From Isoetes taiwanensis (taxonomy: Eukaryota; Streptophyta; Lycopodiopsida; Isoetales; Isoetaceae), in the NCBI GenBank assembly GCA_021234155.1, contig JAJEKV010000005.1, positions 23,199,584-23,263,583 on the forward strand: DNA of 64,000 nucleotides. Direction: 5' to 3'. The notes beneath the pieces are model-generated. The model was not told where the DNA came from. It ran no database searches and saw nothing but the letters and a program-made list of their open reading frames with translations. Position 1 is the first letter of the stretch, and every line of letters starts with the position of its first letter. Below are positions 22,481 to 34,325 of this stretch, piece after piece. Both the position numbers and the translations under genes were made by a program.

Positions 22481-25400
22481 CATGTCCAGACAAAATTGAA
22501 TATGTAACAAGATGAATCGTAACACATAACCCCAAAATATTATGCTAAGGATTACTTAAATGAAATGGACATGGGAGCAAATGCAAAGAAATAGGAAACA
22601 TGCTAAACCACGGTTGCACAATGAAAATCCGCAAGGTCTATTCAGATATCACTACGGTGAAAACCCGCCAAGAGTAGTTATCGAGTGTTATGTAGTAATG
22701 TGTTCAACCTCAAACGCACAAATGAGAAGGAACCAAGAAAATAAAAAGAGCACCACAAGATTAGAAATTGAACATTGGCAAAATATGAGCACGTATAAGT
22801 TTGTTTTCAGACCCAAATTGTACATAGGACAAGAATTGAAAATTCCCATATGAAAACAAGTCATGTACCATATTCACCTCTTTATGAAATACGCATGCAA
22901 GAATGCCCTCATGAAAAAAACAATCCAATGATTAATCCGTAACCATACTCAAACGAATTAATGCAAAGCAATATGGATAAAACGAATACCCCGCCTGGGA
23001 CTCAACTTATATAAAAAGACGACACATCCAAATGATGTATGCCCCAAGTCCGAATCAAACAAGGCAAAAATTAATCCCTATGGCAATAATATACGTAATA
23101 TATAGCCGATGGAATGATGTCATGGAGGTAAAGGATAAACAACCATAGGAAAACACAAAATTGATAAGATCAGGCTACATATAAATGAAGCACACAGGCA
23201 ACCAAAACGAAAAAGGTAAAAAGAACATACAACCGTGATAAAGGAGGCATAAAGGCAAAGCACTCGGAGTATTCCACAGAGCGAGTCAACGCCATCTCCC
23301 AGGTGCAAAAGGGTCCTCTTCTAATGGACGAGCCAAGGACAAAGACCCGAGGAGCCATCTATGGCAAGGAAAAATGCCTCAAAAATAACACCACATTAGC
23401 ACAAAAAACAACGCCAACCACATCAATGTCAATACCAAAACCAAGGATCAAACCCAAATGACGATAATGACAAGATAAAATACCATTAAATGCCCACCTA
23501 ATGGAAAACCGGGCATAAGTCCGGATGCAAAATTGATATCGAGGACATGCATAGAAGAAATTCGGTCTAAAATCAACTTGACGTATTGATCAAGGCGAAG
23601 AAACCCATAGAAATATGCGAATGAGCATACAAAAACAACGCGTAGAAAAACGAATGTGCGTAGGTATCCAATGAGACGTAAAGTATAAGAGCAACAACCA
23701 ATATCACAATAATTATTCAAAGACTAATATGAGGACCAAAGTAAGCTAATAGGGGCAAACACCAGATAAGAAATCAAGTGTACCATTTCCCAGACTAGGA
23801 TGCCACAAATGACCAAACGCACTGTATAAGTCAAAAACAATTTATACTTGCAAAAAGACATCGTATAGAAAACACACTGCAAATTACTAATTAAAAACCA
23901 GGCCAAAGCACCATACATAAGAGTGAATGTACTCCGAAAATCCCAAATAATGCTAGAAGCACAAATAACGAGGCAAGCACTCTATGGATGCCCAGAAACG
24001 AGAAGAAATTGCCTGGTGTCATGCACAAGACCAATCCTAGGAAAAACGATAGTTGGAAGAAATGCTACAACATGTCTTTGACGTAGAAAATGATCGAACA
24101 AAAAAACTGTCGACATACCCTTAAGCAAAAACCCCGACATATAGAATACTTTGACAAACTCCTGAAACCGGAGACTAACCCCTAGCCCAAGGGCAAGCCA
24201 ACAAATGCACCCAATTGATAGACATCTACCCAAGTCAATCAACAAAAAAGAAAACAATGAAATGATATCCACCAGTCTAGAAGCAATATCATATCTTAAA
24301 CAACAAGATAGCACACCAGATGGTCCTGCATAAGACTATCACAACGTAGGCAAGGCCGAAAGGAGAGACAATACCCAGAAACAACATCAATATGGCATAG
24401 CCCAGAAGGAAGGTTAAGAATAATAACAATATATATCAAGGAGGGATACCAGACGAATGTATCCCCCTTACAAAAAAAACAGAATAAAAGAGGTCGATCC
24501 CCGCGGTGTGAGTTGTGGTATAAGCAGAAGCACGAAAGCAACTCCTAAGATCCAAAGGTGGGTGTAAGCTGGCGCATGGAAGGAAATTGAAAGAAGAAAT
24601 TGGGCATCGATGCCCCCGATGCAAGAAGCACGAAAGCAGGAAGTGGCGGACAAGAGAAGCCATCCGTAAAGCTAGAAAAGGTCAGGCGACAAAGTAGAAG
24701 GCGAGAATAGGGGCTTACAAAAGGAGTCAGGGATGGGTTCCGAAACCGAAAAACCGACCTGGTTGGTGGATGCTGGTAAAATCTCAGCAGAAGATCGAGA
24801 TAAAGGAATCGAGATAAAGCCAAATGGAGGAAAACCGGAAACTACCAAAATAAGGTAGTAAAATCAAAGCAAAGTGAAGAGGTTACCTCAGACGTCGTGG
24901 CAAATAAGGAGGCCGATGCAAGCGGAATAAGCTTACAAAACCAAGCCCGAATGGGGACGGACAACAAGAGGGCCCAAAGCCGACTTCCCAATCCTTCCAT
25001 CGGATGCGAAAAGGAGCCGTCCAAAATGCCCAAATTCTTAGACAAAACCTCCGTCGTTGTAGCCGGATCTTGATCAGGCAGAAGGTGATCCACAATAGCC
25101 TGCATAAATTCACTAGCCCTCTCTGTGCCTGCATCCTAGGTCATCATAACAATCCCGCCAGTAAGATAAACTAGATAGAAATGCGCAAGCTCGATAAAGG
25201 AGCCAGAGATTCGCCATGCTGAGATTAGAGCTAGGGAGAAGAAAAAATTGATCAAAGGAGACGCCCTGGCATGGCAGATGAAGAGGAAAAAGCTGGGAAG
25301 GGCTTCTGCATGGCATGCCGATTGCATAAAGCACCGTTATGTTGAAACCAAACCGCAATGTCACCGCACAAGTCCAAGATCTCGCGAAAACATGGCTGCA

Positions 25401-25904
25401 CGCTGTACCCCCGGATCGTCTATCTGACGGGACTCCAAGCCCCCTCGAACAAGCCCTGGATTAAATGAAACTACAAAGCAAAAGGGATGAAAAACCAAGA
25501 GCATCAACTCACAAATGCATCCGACATTCATTCAATCGATAAAACTCAAACCCAATATGCATGCTTAGCATGTAGAACACCCCTCTCCAAATTCGAGAAT
25601 CAATAAGAAAACAACCGCGAACCAACATGCATGCACACAAAGAGAAGAATAAAGCTTCCCTGGTACCTGCTGCCACAGGACGCCCGCTACCAAGTGCTCT
25701 GGCACCCGCTCCAATGCGCCTGCTAACAACCAAGTATGTACTGCTATGGCGGGAATCCAAGAGTAGAATCGTGTAAGGAAGTGGAAAAATGAGAAGAAAA
25801 ACTAAAGGAGGAGCAGGAAAAAGAAATGGAAAGCCACGAGAGGAGGAGAGGAAGCTACGAGAGGATAAGAAGAGCTGCTGTGAGAAGACGCCGATAACCG
25901 AGCC

Positions 25905-25978
25905 AAAACAGAAATGGCCTAATATAGGCGCTCGTCCCTTCCCAGAATGTCGATCCGATGGCTCGGATCGATGGGATT
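25905..25978 (-). promoter_or_regulatory. TATA-type promoter-like module, copy 4 of 4
   Basis: Minus strand: GAGCCATCGGATCGACATT, CGCCTATATTAGGCCATTTC, TTATCGGCGTCTTCTCACAG. Nearly identical to copy 3; together with flanking sequence it forms the ~125-bp direct repeat with 19496-19625. Confidence 0.45.
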
Positions 25979-25985
25979 ATAAGAG

Positions 25986-26449
25986 AAGATGAGTGATATG
26001 AACATCTGAAGTGTTAAAAATGTTAAACATTTTTTATAATTGAAGTAAAGCATATCAACGACCTTAAGGTCATAAATTTTGGATTAAATAGATGCTATCT
26101 ATTAACATAGATCTTGTAAGGTTGATGGAGATTTCAAGGTGGAGAGACGCGTGATGCTGCAGACAACATCAATTCAAGGTGCGAAAAATGTGATGTTCTA
26201 GTATATTACAGTATATTAACCTAAACTATATTGGCATATCACAAATACTTTTGAAGTATAGTGACGTGTATGCCAGTATATAGGGAGGGGTGCCGCCATG
26301 CTATGGCAGCATAGAAGAGCATGGCACATGTTGATGTACTTATGCCTGCATATTGATTTGAGCACAGAGATACAAGCACTATTGATTTGAAGAATTCACA
26401 TCCCTAGAGATCACAAGTGGATGCTTGAAGGCCAAGGTGAAGACATTTC
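25986..26449. other. Short intergenic stretch, nothing recognised
   Basis: No ORF, repeat terminus or RNA gene supported. Confidence 0.4.
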
Positions 26450-27324
26450 ATGGAAGAATGAGAATGAGAATGATATTTTATCGTCCACTGAGGCCAATCG
26501 GCCTATGGGACCCATAAGGAGCGCAACAAACTTATTACTGTCCGGGTTAAAAAACCCCCGCCCCGAAGGGTTTTCGAGGGAAAAACCGTGGCAGTAATAA
26601 GAATGCTGTCAAACTGTACAAGTATACATCAATGTATATATACATGTCAAGTGTGTGCCCGAGGACATAGCTGATCTCGCATGTCCATAACCTCCTGAAG
26701 GTATGATCCCAGCACCCGTACGGATGCTGTGCTTAATGTCACATGTAACGACTGGCCAGGCCTGACCAACTCAGCATAGCGCGTCCGAATTTGATCATAT
26801 GCTGGGCAACTTTGAAGGGTATGAGATTCATCCTCAATGACTCCCATTTGGCAGCATTGACAGAGCCTGTCCTGGCGTGGCTCACCAATCCATCTGCCCG
26901 TCTCAATTCGAAGATGATGTGCCCCTGTGCGAATGGAGGCAATGAGTCTGCGTCTTTTCATGGGTAAGTGGGTATGCAGGTAGCATTGCGGGCCTCGTTC
27001 CAATGTGGGATTTATGTGGCGCTGGTAATGTGCTGTCTTGACATGTTCAAGGGCATTGGCATCCCAAAGCTTGCTGAGGAAGCAAGCGTCAAGATATTGC
27101 CTCAAGCTATGACGATCTGCCTCTGTTTCCACATGTATACACCTGTGCTCCTGCACATTCCATCTAGCCATCCATTGAGCTCTCTTTTCCCTCCAGCATG
27201 CCTTGAGGCATTGCGGCCCCATTGCCATGATATAAGCTAGTTTAGGGAGACGAGCATCGTCCATATTGACCACCTTCTGAAAATAGACAATGTGGCGATC
27301 AAGGGCCGCCCTCTGAAGAGGCAA
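26450..27324 (-). mobile_element. 5'-truncated LINE: C-terminal ORF2 and structured 3'UTR
   Basis: A 225-codon minus-strand frame (27324-26647) matches the C-terminal region of non-LTR retrotransposon polymerases downstream of RT. It shows SIRTGAHHLRIETGRWIG, then a zinc-knuckle-like CQCCQMGVIEDESHTLQSC (CxxC..H..C) and CPAY..IRTRY. The RT itself is missing, so the copy is 5'-truncated, the usual outcome of target-primed reverse transcription. The 3'UTR (26646-26470) holds the 71-nt stem-loop at 26531-26601 and ends in repeated CATTCT units (26450-26475), as in LINEs with short-repeat tails. Target duplication not clearly identified. Confidence 0.65.
26531..26601 (-). other. LINE 3'UTR stem-loop
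   Basis: The outer stem CTTATTACTG/CAGTAATAAG (10 bp) is perfect. The inner stem is AAAACCC/GGGGTTTT with a TTCG loop (ACCCTTCGGGG on minus). It shares TCGAAAACCC, GGGGTTTTT and CCCGG with 2341-2403, while the outer stem sequence differs and still pairs. Likely a recognition structure for the LINE reverse transcriptase, by analogy with stem-loop 3' tails of known LINEs. Confidence 0.6.
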
Positions 27325-29047
27325 GAATCCTAGTCACACAAGCATGCAAGGAAAGGAGATTCAAGCAAAGCAATTTGAAGTTTGGAAGACCCCTTGAGTT
27401 GACTTGGTATGTGGTTTACTTTGAGTTCTTGGCATGAGCACTATTTCATATGGTTCATATCTAGAGTCCATCACTTCAATCCTACTCAAAACATCCTACT
27501 TGCCTCATATTCCATGTTTCACCTTCATATTTTATAGCAATTTGGAAAATAGCCTTTTCTCTAGTCAAAACATGCCATTCATGCACCATTCACATTTTAC
27601 ACGCTCATCATGTCACCACCATATTGAAAAAGCAAAAAAAAAAATCCCACTCAACTTGGGCACTCCCATGACCTAAGGTCATATTCTCTCTCTAAAAGTC
27701 AAAGTAGAGAGAGAAAGTGCACAAATTCCAAAAGGAAGCATGAAGAAGTCAAGCAATCAAATTATTACACTAAAATTGCAAGTTCATATGCACTAGTGCC
27801 AAGTTGCTCCATCTCATCACCAAAGTTTGCCAAATCACCATCCACTTCATCACCAAAGTTTGCCAAATCACCGTCCACTTCATCATCATTGCCATGTCAT
27901 CACACACACATGTCACCCTTCATGAAAAGTTTATTTCTTCAAATTTCTCGTAAGTAAGTCATTTGGACTATTAAGGGGACATGTCATTCATATCACATCA
28001 TCACTAATGCCTCCACATCACCACACATGTGTCACACACCTCATTTACACCTCATCATTTGCTATACTGGCTTTCAAGCTGCTCTTGCGGTGCTGTTTGG
28101 GACCCAATCGATTGCGTGATAATTTTTTGTCTTAGTGATAATATGCCTTTTTGTTTAGATGAAGGTTCCGCATTAAATTGGTGTTTTGATCTTTTATGAT
28201 ACTCATAAATGCCACGGAAAACTGTCATTATGGCATTACAGATATTGTGTTTCTTGAATTTGGGCATTTAGAGGACCTCGTGTCTTTGAAAGTAAATTCT
28301 CACATGGCTATCCTGACTGCCCAATTTCCCGTTGACATGTCAACAACATATTTTTCCTTTCGGTTTTTGTAATTGGGGTTTTCATATAATCTACCGATAT
28401 GCTTATTTGGGTTGGGTTGCTTTGATTCCAATTTCGATGCATTTCCTTTGGGGTTAGGTTCCTTTGACTCCAGTTCTATGCAATTTTTTTGACTCCAACT
28501 CTGATGTGGCATTTGAATGTTTCAGAGTCCATAAGACAGGTACTTGCAAATCTCAAATAGCCTAAGGCTTAGATTTGGCTTTGGCTAGACTTGGCCAGCT
28601 GCCCCACTGACCTATGCTCCCTACCACCGCCAAGATTCTGCCTTATTTTTTTGTTTTCTTAGTCACTGTGTCGAAGCCTCTTCTTAGATTTTTTTGCTCA
28701 TGCGATGGGCCATGGGTTTGGATGTGTTGCATGAGCTGGAAAGCCCTGCGATTGGGATCTACACGTGTTGTAGTGTGGCGAGCAGATGCCCTTGTCGAGC
28801 AGATTTGTGGCTCCTTGGCTCCTGCAAGATGCCGCCTTCTCCATTCTGAGTGCTATTGATCTGATTTATTTAATTTGGCTGTGTTTTCTTTCATATTGCA
28901 AATGAGTATTGTAGATTGATTGCAAGTAAGTGTTCGAAGTTGATCATTTCAAATAAAGTCTTATGGTTATATATTTCTTGACGTTGTATCTCGTATACTT
29001 TATGCAGGTTCGTCACCGTACCGTAATGCTGAGGACAACATTATGCT
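27325..29047 (+). other. Decayed internal region upstream of a 3' LTR
   Basis: No intact ORF. A 35-bp tandem pair (CACCAAAGTTTGCCAAATCA) lies at about 27818-27888. Because a polypurine tract and LTR follow on the plus strand, the right part (from perhaps 28500) should be the 3' internal end of an LTR retrotransposon; no gag or pol motif survives that I can read. Confidence 0.4.
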
Positions 29048-30538
29048 AAGGGGGGGAGAATGTGACGTTCCCTTAAAATATATGGTATAAATACGTACAT
29101 TTTAAGGTCACGTCACCATACAAGACTACTATAGTAGCCTTGTACACCTCAAGTGGGGTAGGGAAGCATGGCCAAGTTATATTATATAACTTTGCCAACC
29201 TTAGGATGGAACCATTTCCACATGGCCCCATCCTATTAGGCAATCCACCACACGGTCGCACTGTAGTGGAGCCATGTGGCATGACATGGAAATTCTAACA
29301 TACTTATGGCCTAACCTTAATCCTAAGCCACTTTTTGGCTCCTACTGTCTTGGAATCCCGATTCGCCCGAAACTCCATTTGGAGAACCGTTTGTTGCAGC
29401 ATAACACGGATCAATGGCCCCAAGACCGTGTTCACATCGGAAGGAGTGAGAGCTACCCCGAATCCCTTTCAAGCCATGAAAAAAATCTCAAGAGGAAGCC
29501 AAATCGTTTTCAAATTTGTAATCCCATCCAAGGAAAAAAACGAGTAGAACAAAATAAAAACATTACCAGTAATCTTAGTGTTGCAATCTGATTGATGCCC
29601 CCTACGAATAGGCTATCGAATCACTTAGCCCTCTCCGTATCATACCATGTTCGGTTCCCCACCCTCCACGGAGCACCTCTCTCCGTTAGTATACGAAGAA
29701 TTCAAAAAAAAAAAGTACATTGTACCGTAGGTATACATACTAAGAACCCACAAAAGTAACCCCTTCATGTTTACGCACGTGGTTTGGGGGGTTCTTCTAA
29801 GTGACTCCCCCTTGCCCGACGGGAGCTAGGCTTATAGCCGGTCACTTCATCAGGGCTGGGTATGGGTCCGACACTTCCTGGATCGATGGTGTCGCCCTGA
29901 TCCTCATGAGTTGGAGGATGCCAGGGTGTGGCCTGGCTCTTATTCCGAAAAGTTCAGTCGGGGACGAGCGTGTGTCACCATGTTCTCTAGCCGTCTATCG
30001 AACCATTGTGCTCTGCGAAGGGGGTTCCCCTCTTCGTACCTCATCAGACTGAGAGATGCAACCTGGAGCGGACTTGGAAGTTGATACCTCGAGGTTGCAT
30101 TTCTGGCAGGTTACAATCATCTCATAGCTTGGTCTAGCCCATCTGCAAAGTATGCACAAGAGGAAGTCATCTCATAGCTTGGTCTAGCTCATCTGCAAAG
30201 TATGCACAGGAGGGGAGATGCAACCCGGAGCAGCCTCGGAGAGTGATACCTCGAGGTTGCATCTCTAGCAGGTTATAGTCATCTCATAGCTTGGTCTAAC
30301 CCATCTGCAAAGTATGCACAAGAGGGGTGGTAGTTATTATGTTGTACTGTTGCCAGTCTTCCGCTGTTATAGGAGCCCATAGGGGATGGGCGCGCAAGAC
30401 ACCTCCATGTCTCTTTATCCGCGACCTGGCCATCTAGGAACGGGGCAGACGGTGGGCCCATGTAGCAGACAATGCTGGATGGAAGATTTCTCGTAGAGTA
30501 TACAGCAGGGCATCGTATACCTTGCGGGGAGCGTCACA
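29048..30538 (+). mobile_element. Polypurine tract and 3' LTR of a plus-strand LTR retrotransposon
   Basis: TAAGGGGGGGAGAA (29048-29060) is a polypurine tract directly before TGTGACGTTCCC (29061). The LTR closes at GGGGAGCGTCACA (30538), giving 1478 bp with TG..CA ends and short inverted termini. The start and end motifs match those of the chromovirus LTRs at 38-60 kb, so this is a relative in the opposite orientation. Just inside each end lies a hairpin: CCTTAAAAT/ATTTTAAGG at the start and GTATAC/GTATAC near the end. No 5' LTR partner is in the window. Confidence 0.7.
30053..30326 (+). repeat. Tandem repeats inside the LTR
   Basis: Two full ~110-bp units (30053-30163 and 30215-30326), each with GAGATGCAACC.., TGATACCTCGAGGTTGCAT, and TCATCTCATAGCTTGGTCTA ending GCAAAGTATGCACA, separated by a half unit (30164-30214). 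Tandem repeats within LTR U3-like sequence often act as enhancers; that is inference here. Confidence 0.75.
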
Positions 30539-30858
30539 ACAATGATTTGGATAACAACAAATAGTTTCGGAATCAAGCTTCTTCTCTAGCGTCTACTCTC
30601 CTCCTCCTACAAAACAAATGCTTCTTATATTAGACATATCTCTTAGAAAAAGATCTTTCTTTAGCTCAAATTGGCTTAATCTCTCCAATTTGGTTTATTG
30701 CCAAGATGGTCGGCTAGTTTCAGATTCGTTCTGGATTGTTGTCTTTTTTTTGTTCAATGGGTCGCTACTACTGTAGCGGCCAACTATTAACAGCCTTAGT
30801 TTTAATTATTTCAAAGTTCAATAGCTTTCTTAAGGACGTAACTAATTAGTTAATGCTT

Positions 30859-31555
30859 TCATTCAAATGTTAAATGTTGCTTTTGCCAAGCCTTTAAATA
30901 TTTGTTGCATCTATATTCCTTTTGCAAGTCCTCTGAGCCACATCCCCCAGCTTGCGCTATAACAGGCGCAATGACATGACACACGTGATCCTCTAAGGAT
31001 ACAAAAGCATCTTCAAAAGAAATATTATTTATTAAGATGGAAATAATAATCCAGAAGATGGAAAAGTTTCCAATAACTGCATAACCAACGCCAGCAGCAG
31101 ATAATTGTTCCACAATCTCTTTAAAGTGGTCAACGTGTGCTCTAACGGTAATAGACGAGTCAAATTGAAGACTCCTATTCAAGAAGAGCACTTCTTATTT
31201 CGTTCTTTTATTGTAAAATTGCTCCAAATAGTTCTAGACTTCACTGGATGTGACAAATTAATCAACATCCACATGGATTGAATCTTTCAATCCATATAAC
31301 AATAAATGTCGCACTGCACGATCTTTGATTTCTATTATCCCTTGTCTTTAAGCCATGCGTCAAAATATCCATCGATTATTTTGCATTGGCTGCTTCAGAC
31401 ACTCCTTTTTATCAATAACATGATCAAGCAAATCATCACTCTCCGATAAGCATTTTATTTTCCTCTTACAACCAAGATATTAGTACCATTGAAAACATAA
31501 ATTGTTTTCGCCGACGAGTCACCTTTCACAGTTATTACTTGTAGCTCTGATACCA
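30859..31555 (-). mobile_element. Ty1/copia remnant: primer-binding site and decayed gag
   Basis: TGGTATCAGAGC (minus, 31544-31555) is the initiator-Met tRNA primer-binding site typical of plant LTR elements. Downstream on the minus strand are gag-like fragments interrupted by many stops: a VFNGTNI-like start, then LFLNRSLQFDSSITVRAHVD and FKEIVEQLSAAGV (31191-30990), resembling the UBN2/copia gag middle region. No intact ORF, protease or integrase remains. Sequence right of the site (31556 onward) is presumably its 5' LTR, but the outer boundary is unclear. Confidence 0.5.
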
Positions 31556-32067
31556 TATGGAAATTATATGAAAAGCATGCAAAATGAGAGAGACAAAGAA
31601 GGTAATCCCGTATTCAGTGGAATGAGCATATATACATGTACAAAAGGTAAACTAAGTTTAGAATTTAACTTAGATGAAAGGGAGATGTTTTAGATAAGAT
31701 AATCTCAACAGTAGTTACCGTGTCAGCGAGCTATGATATTGTCATTCGAAATCCCACCACTGGAATCCCTGCGACCATGCAACCAAGGTAGGTTTATAGT
31801 AAGCCTTCTTTTATGTTTAGACAGTTATATCGACGATATTTCTTGTCTTTCGTGGAAATGGGTGGTCTAATTTTGTCTATGTGCATATGGTCATGTTATA
31901 GTTGGTGGTCTAGTTTTGTGTCATGTGCATATGGTCATGTTACTCCTTTTAGTAACTTTGTTTGCTAAGTAGTATATCCCAACTATAAGAATCAAGACCA
32001 TACACTAATTTGAAGGTGGTCTCCAATCTCGAAAATTACGAGGGGATGGGATGAAACAATGAATCAT
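31556..32067. other. Probable copia LTR remnant and AT-rich flank
   Basis: Directly upstream (minus sense) of the copia primer-binding site, so at least the first part should be LTR. A local repeat (GTCTA..TTTTGT.. GTGCATATGGTCATGTTA) occurs twice at about 31866-31942. No gene. Confidence 0.35.
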
Positions 32068-33088
32068 TTAACACTAGAGTTGTCTCAGGGACCTGTTTGG
32101 GTTCATCAACCCGTATGGGTCCCTCAACCCCTTCTCCATATTAGGGACTTTTTCTTCATGATACTTATGAGATTTTACATATGAACACCTGAATTGTAAG
32201 ACTAACTCGAAGTTGTACCACCATATTCAATGGCAAAATAAAATTCTTCACAAGTTTGACACAAATCGCACCTTGAAATACACTCAATTCAATGGTTTCG
32301 ATGATATGATATAATCTCATGACACTCAACATGGAATACAAATTTCAAAATAACATTAATTTTCTATGAAAGTAGCCTACAAATGCTACTCATTTTTCAA
32401 ATTTCATGTGATTTCATAAAAATTTGATATATCAATGAGCAAATCATAATTTCAAACCTTGAGAGACCCAGTTGGGTCCCTAAGGAATTTCTGAAAAATA
32501 GACATCCAGGAACCATTTCATATCCATGATATTTGAAATAGAATAAGAATGTGAAGGTACTATTATTTTTCAATGGAAGTAGATACTAAGTAGTACACGT
32601 CTTGCTAAATGGATTTCATTTTTTCAAAAAGTGGAGTAGTATTATGAATTTTCAAAATTTTGACCCTCGGGGGACCTAACTGGGTCCATAAAGAACTTCT
32701 GAACTTCAAAATTTAAGGAATTATTTCTCAAAAATTCTACCATAGATTTTTCTAATTCTTCTTGTGATAGATTTCTCATATCATGAATTACAAGATGGAA
32801 GAATTAGAATTCCTAGGAAAAATCATATTTGCAAAATAATGTGAGAAATGTTAAAGACCTTGAGAATAAACTTGACCCCTTTGCATTTGGCTCACAGTAT
32901 GGCTAGTAATAGAAGCTTTCTATATTTTTCATAAATTTTTTCTTATATATACACTATATATACACTCATAGAGGACAACATATTGTGAGTATGTAGACAA
33001 ATTCTTTATCTTCGAGCGATAATAGATTTTCAAAAAAAATGTACGAATGAACCCATTTGGGTTCATCAAGGGACAACTCTAGTGTTAA
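32068..33088. mobile_element. ~1.0 kb non-autonomous inverted-repeat element flanked by TTAA
   Basis: TTAA (32068-32071), then CACTAGAGTTGTC; at the other end the exact complement GACAACTCTAGTG (33072-33084), then TTAA (33085-33088). Subterminal and internal copies of a GGGTTCAT / GACCCAGTTGGGTCC / GACCTAACTGGGTCC motif recur at about 32096, 32465, 32677 and 33050. There is no coding capacity. CACTA termini suggest En/Spm-type elements, but those make 3-bp duplications; the flanking TTAA is the duplication of piggyBac/Kolobok-type elements. Which is right cannot be settled from one copy. Confidence 0.55.
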
Positions 33089-33248
33089 CTCGTGATAATT
33101 ATTTCAAAGAATGAAAGAATGCAGTGAGAGTTACAAGGTATAGAACAGCTGCAGCTATGACAAATATTAGCTAGCAGTTGCAGCTTTTAAAAAATTAGTA
33201 TTTGCAAGCCCCATATTCAAAGAAGGGGACCATGTATCATATATGTAA

Positions 33249-34325
33249 TTAAGTAGCCTCAAGCAAGTCAACATTGTCTGCTGCAGAAGCCCTGGTTTTG
33301 GACTCCATATAGCTGCCATAAGTATATGACAGAAATCCCCATATTGATATCAGCATGGCAACGATCTTGAGAGCTCCAAAATTGTCATGGAAAAATATGA
33401 GTGCAAAGAGGGATGTAAAAGGTATAATTGCTGATACTACCATTCCAGCTAGAACAGAAGAACACAGGAATGTCATTCCTGTTAGGCCCAGAAAAACCAT
33501 CTGATAACATATTGCAGTCATAACCAAGACGATGCAGTATACTGTTTTACCTTTTGCAAAGGTTCTGGATTCAGGTCCAATCTTAGAAAATTCACCAAAG
33601 GCCATGCCTATCACTGGTATTATAGTTCCTACCAGAGATACATAGATCTGAAATTCTAGCACCAAAATTATGGAGAATTTCTTGTACACCTTAAGGTACA
33701 CCAACTGAGTAAGTGGTAAATATAATCCATACAGAGCCGCAGCTCCAATCGTGCAAGCAAATCCAACTTGATATTGATGGTTTGAGACCCCTGCAAGTCT
33801 ATCAGAACTGGAGCGCAGTGCTAATATTATGGCACTGAATGTTACGAGTACTATGCAATTCCAAGAGTAAATGGTGATCTTCTGTCTCACAATGAGCAAA
33901 GAGAATACACATGTAAATGCAAGCTGAGTGGAAACTAATAAGCCTGATGTTGAGGCTGGAAGATAAGAAAGGCCCCAAGCATACATAAGATTATCTGCTG
34001 CAGAGATTGCCCCTATGACTATGTATATGAAAGCAAGTTTTGGAGTCAAAATGCGCGGTTTTTCCTTCTTAATCCGGCAGAGATATGCCATGAGAGGGAT
34101 ACAAATAGGAAAACCTGCAGAAATTAGGGCGGTTTGGAACCATCTGAGAGAACCCCCTTCTAGGTAGTAGTAACGCGTAAGCATAGTAGAAGAAACAACA
34201 CCAAAGCAGAACATCCCAACGCTTAGGATTACCAGAGCTAGGTGATATTTTGTAGCCTCCTTTTCTTTCTTCAGTAGCTCGACAAAAGAGCTCCATCTCC
34301 GGCGAACAGACTCCATAGCCAGCAT
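33249..34325 (-). CDS. Purine permease (PUP family, drug/metabolite transporter superfamily)
   Basis: An intact 358-codon frame without introns, the usual length for plant purine permeases (about 340-400 aa). It has about ten hydrophobic segments with a cytosolic basic N-terminus (SVRRRWSSFVELLKKEKEATKY). Family hallmarks are visible: YYLEGGSLRWFQTALISAGF after TM1, an NLMYAWGLSYLPASTSGLL stretch, STQLAFTCVFSLLIVRQK, and a C-terminal SSVLAGMVVSAIIPFTSL followed by the usual GALKIVAMLISIWGF segment. PUPs import adenine, cytokinins and related purines by proton symport at the plasma membrane; the substrate here is unknown. Two in-frame starts lie 9 bp apart (34325 and 34316); a TATA-like CTATTTAAAT lies near 34344-34353, so the second Met is the likelier start. 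It is the only clearly intact host gene in the window, with transposable elements on both sides. Confidence 0.92.
   Translation of the reverse strand: MLAMESVRRRWSSFVELLKKEKEATKYHLALVILSVGMFCFGVVSSTMLTRYYYLEGGSLRWFQTALISAGFPICIPLMAYLCRIKKEKPRILTPKLAFIYIVIGAISAADNLMYAWGLSYLPASTSGLLVSTQLAFTCVFSLLIVRQKITIYSWNCIVLVTFSAIILALRSSSDRLAGVSNHQYQVGFACTIGAAALYGLYLPLTQLVYLKVYKKFSIILVLEFQIYVSLVGTIIPVIGMAFGEFSKIGPESRTFAKGKTVYCIVLVMTAICYQMVFLGLTGMTFLCSSVLAGMVVSAIIPFTSLFALIFFHDNFGALKIVAMLISIWGFLSYTYGSYMESKTRASAADNVDLLEAT

Larger units (their letters stand above)
19626..25985 (-). repeat. 6.4 kb A-rich non-coding repeat body
   Basis: The plus strand is strongly A-rich (T-rich on minus), with no coding domain on either strand. 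It begins with the GGGAAGGAACTCGC motif and ends with promoter-like module 4 on the minus strand. It has an internal tandem duplication (21213-22480) and another copy of the CATCACCCAGCGGGTGG motif at 21078-21105. It is compatible with a large non-autonomous retroelement or a long 5' untranslated region transcribed leftward from module 4. The many short Phe/Leu/Ser-rich minus ORFs follow from base composition. Confidence 0.4.

Noticed and set aside
26531-26601. Possible hammerhead or other self-cleaving ribozyme (GAAA next to a stem)
   Set aside because: The CTGATGA core and cleavage-site context of hammerheads are absent, and no twister or HDV consensus could be matched; kept only as a conserved stem-loop.
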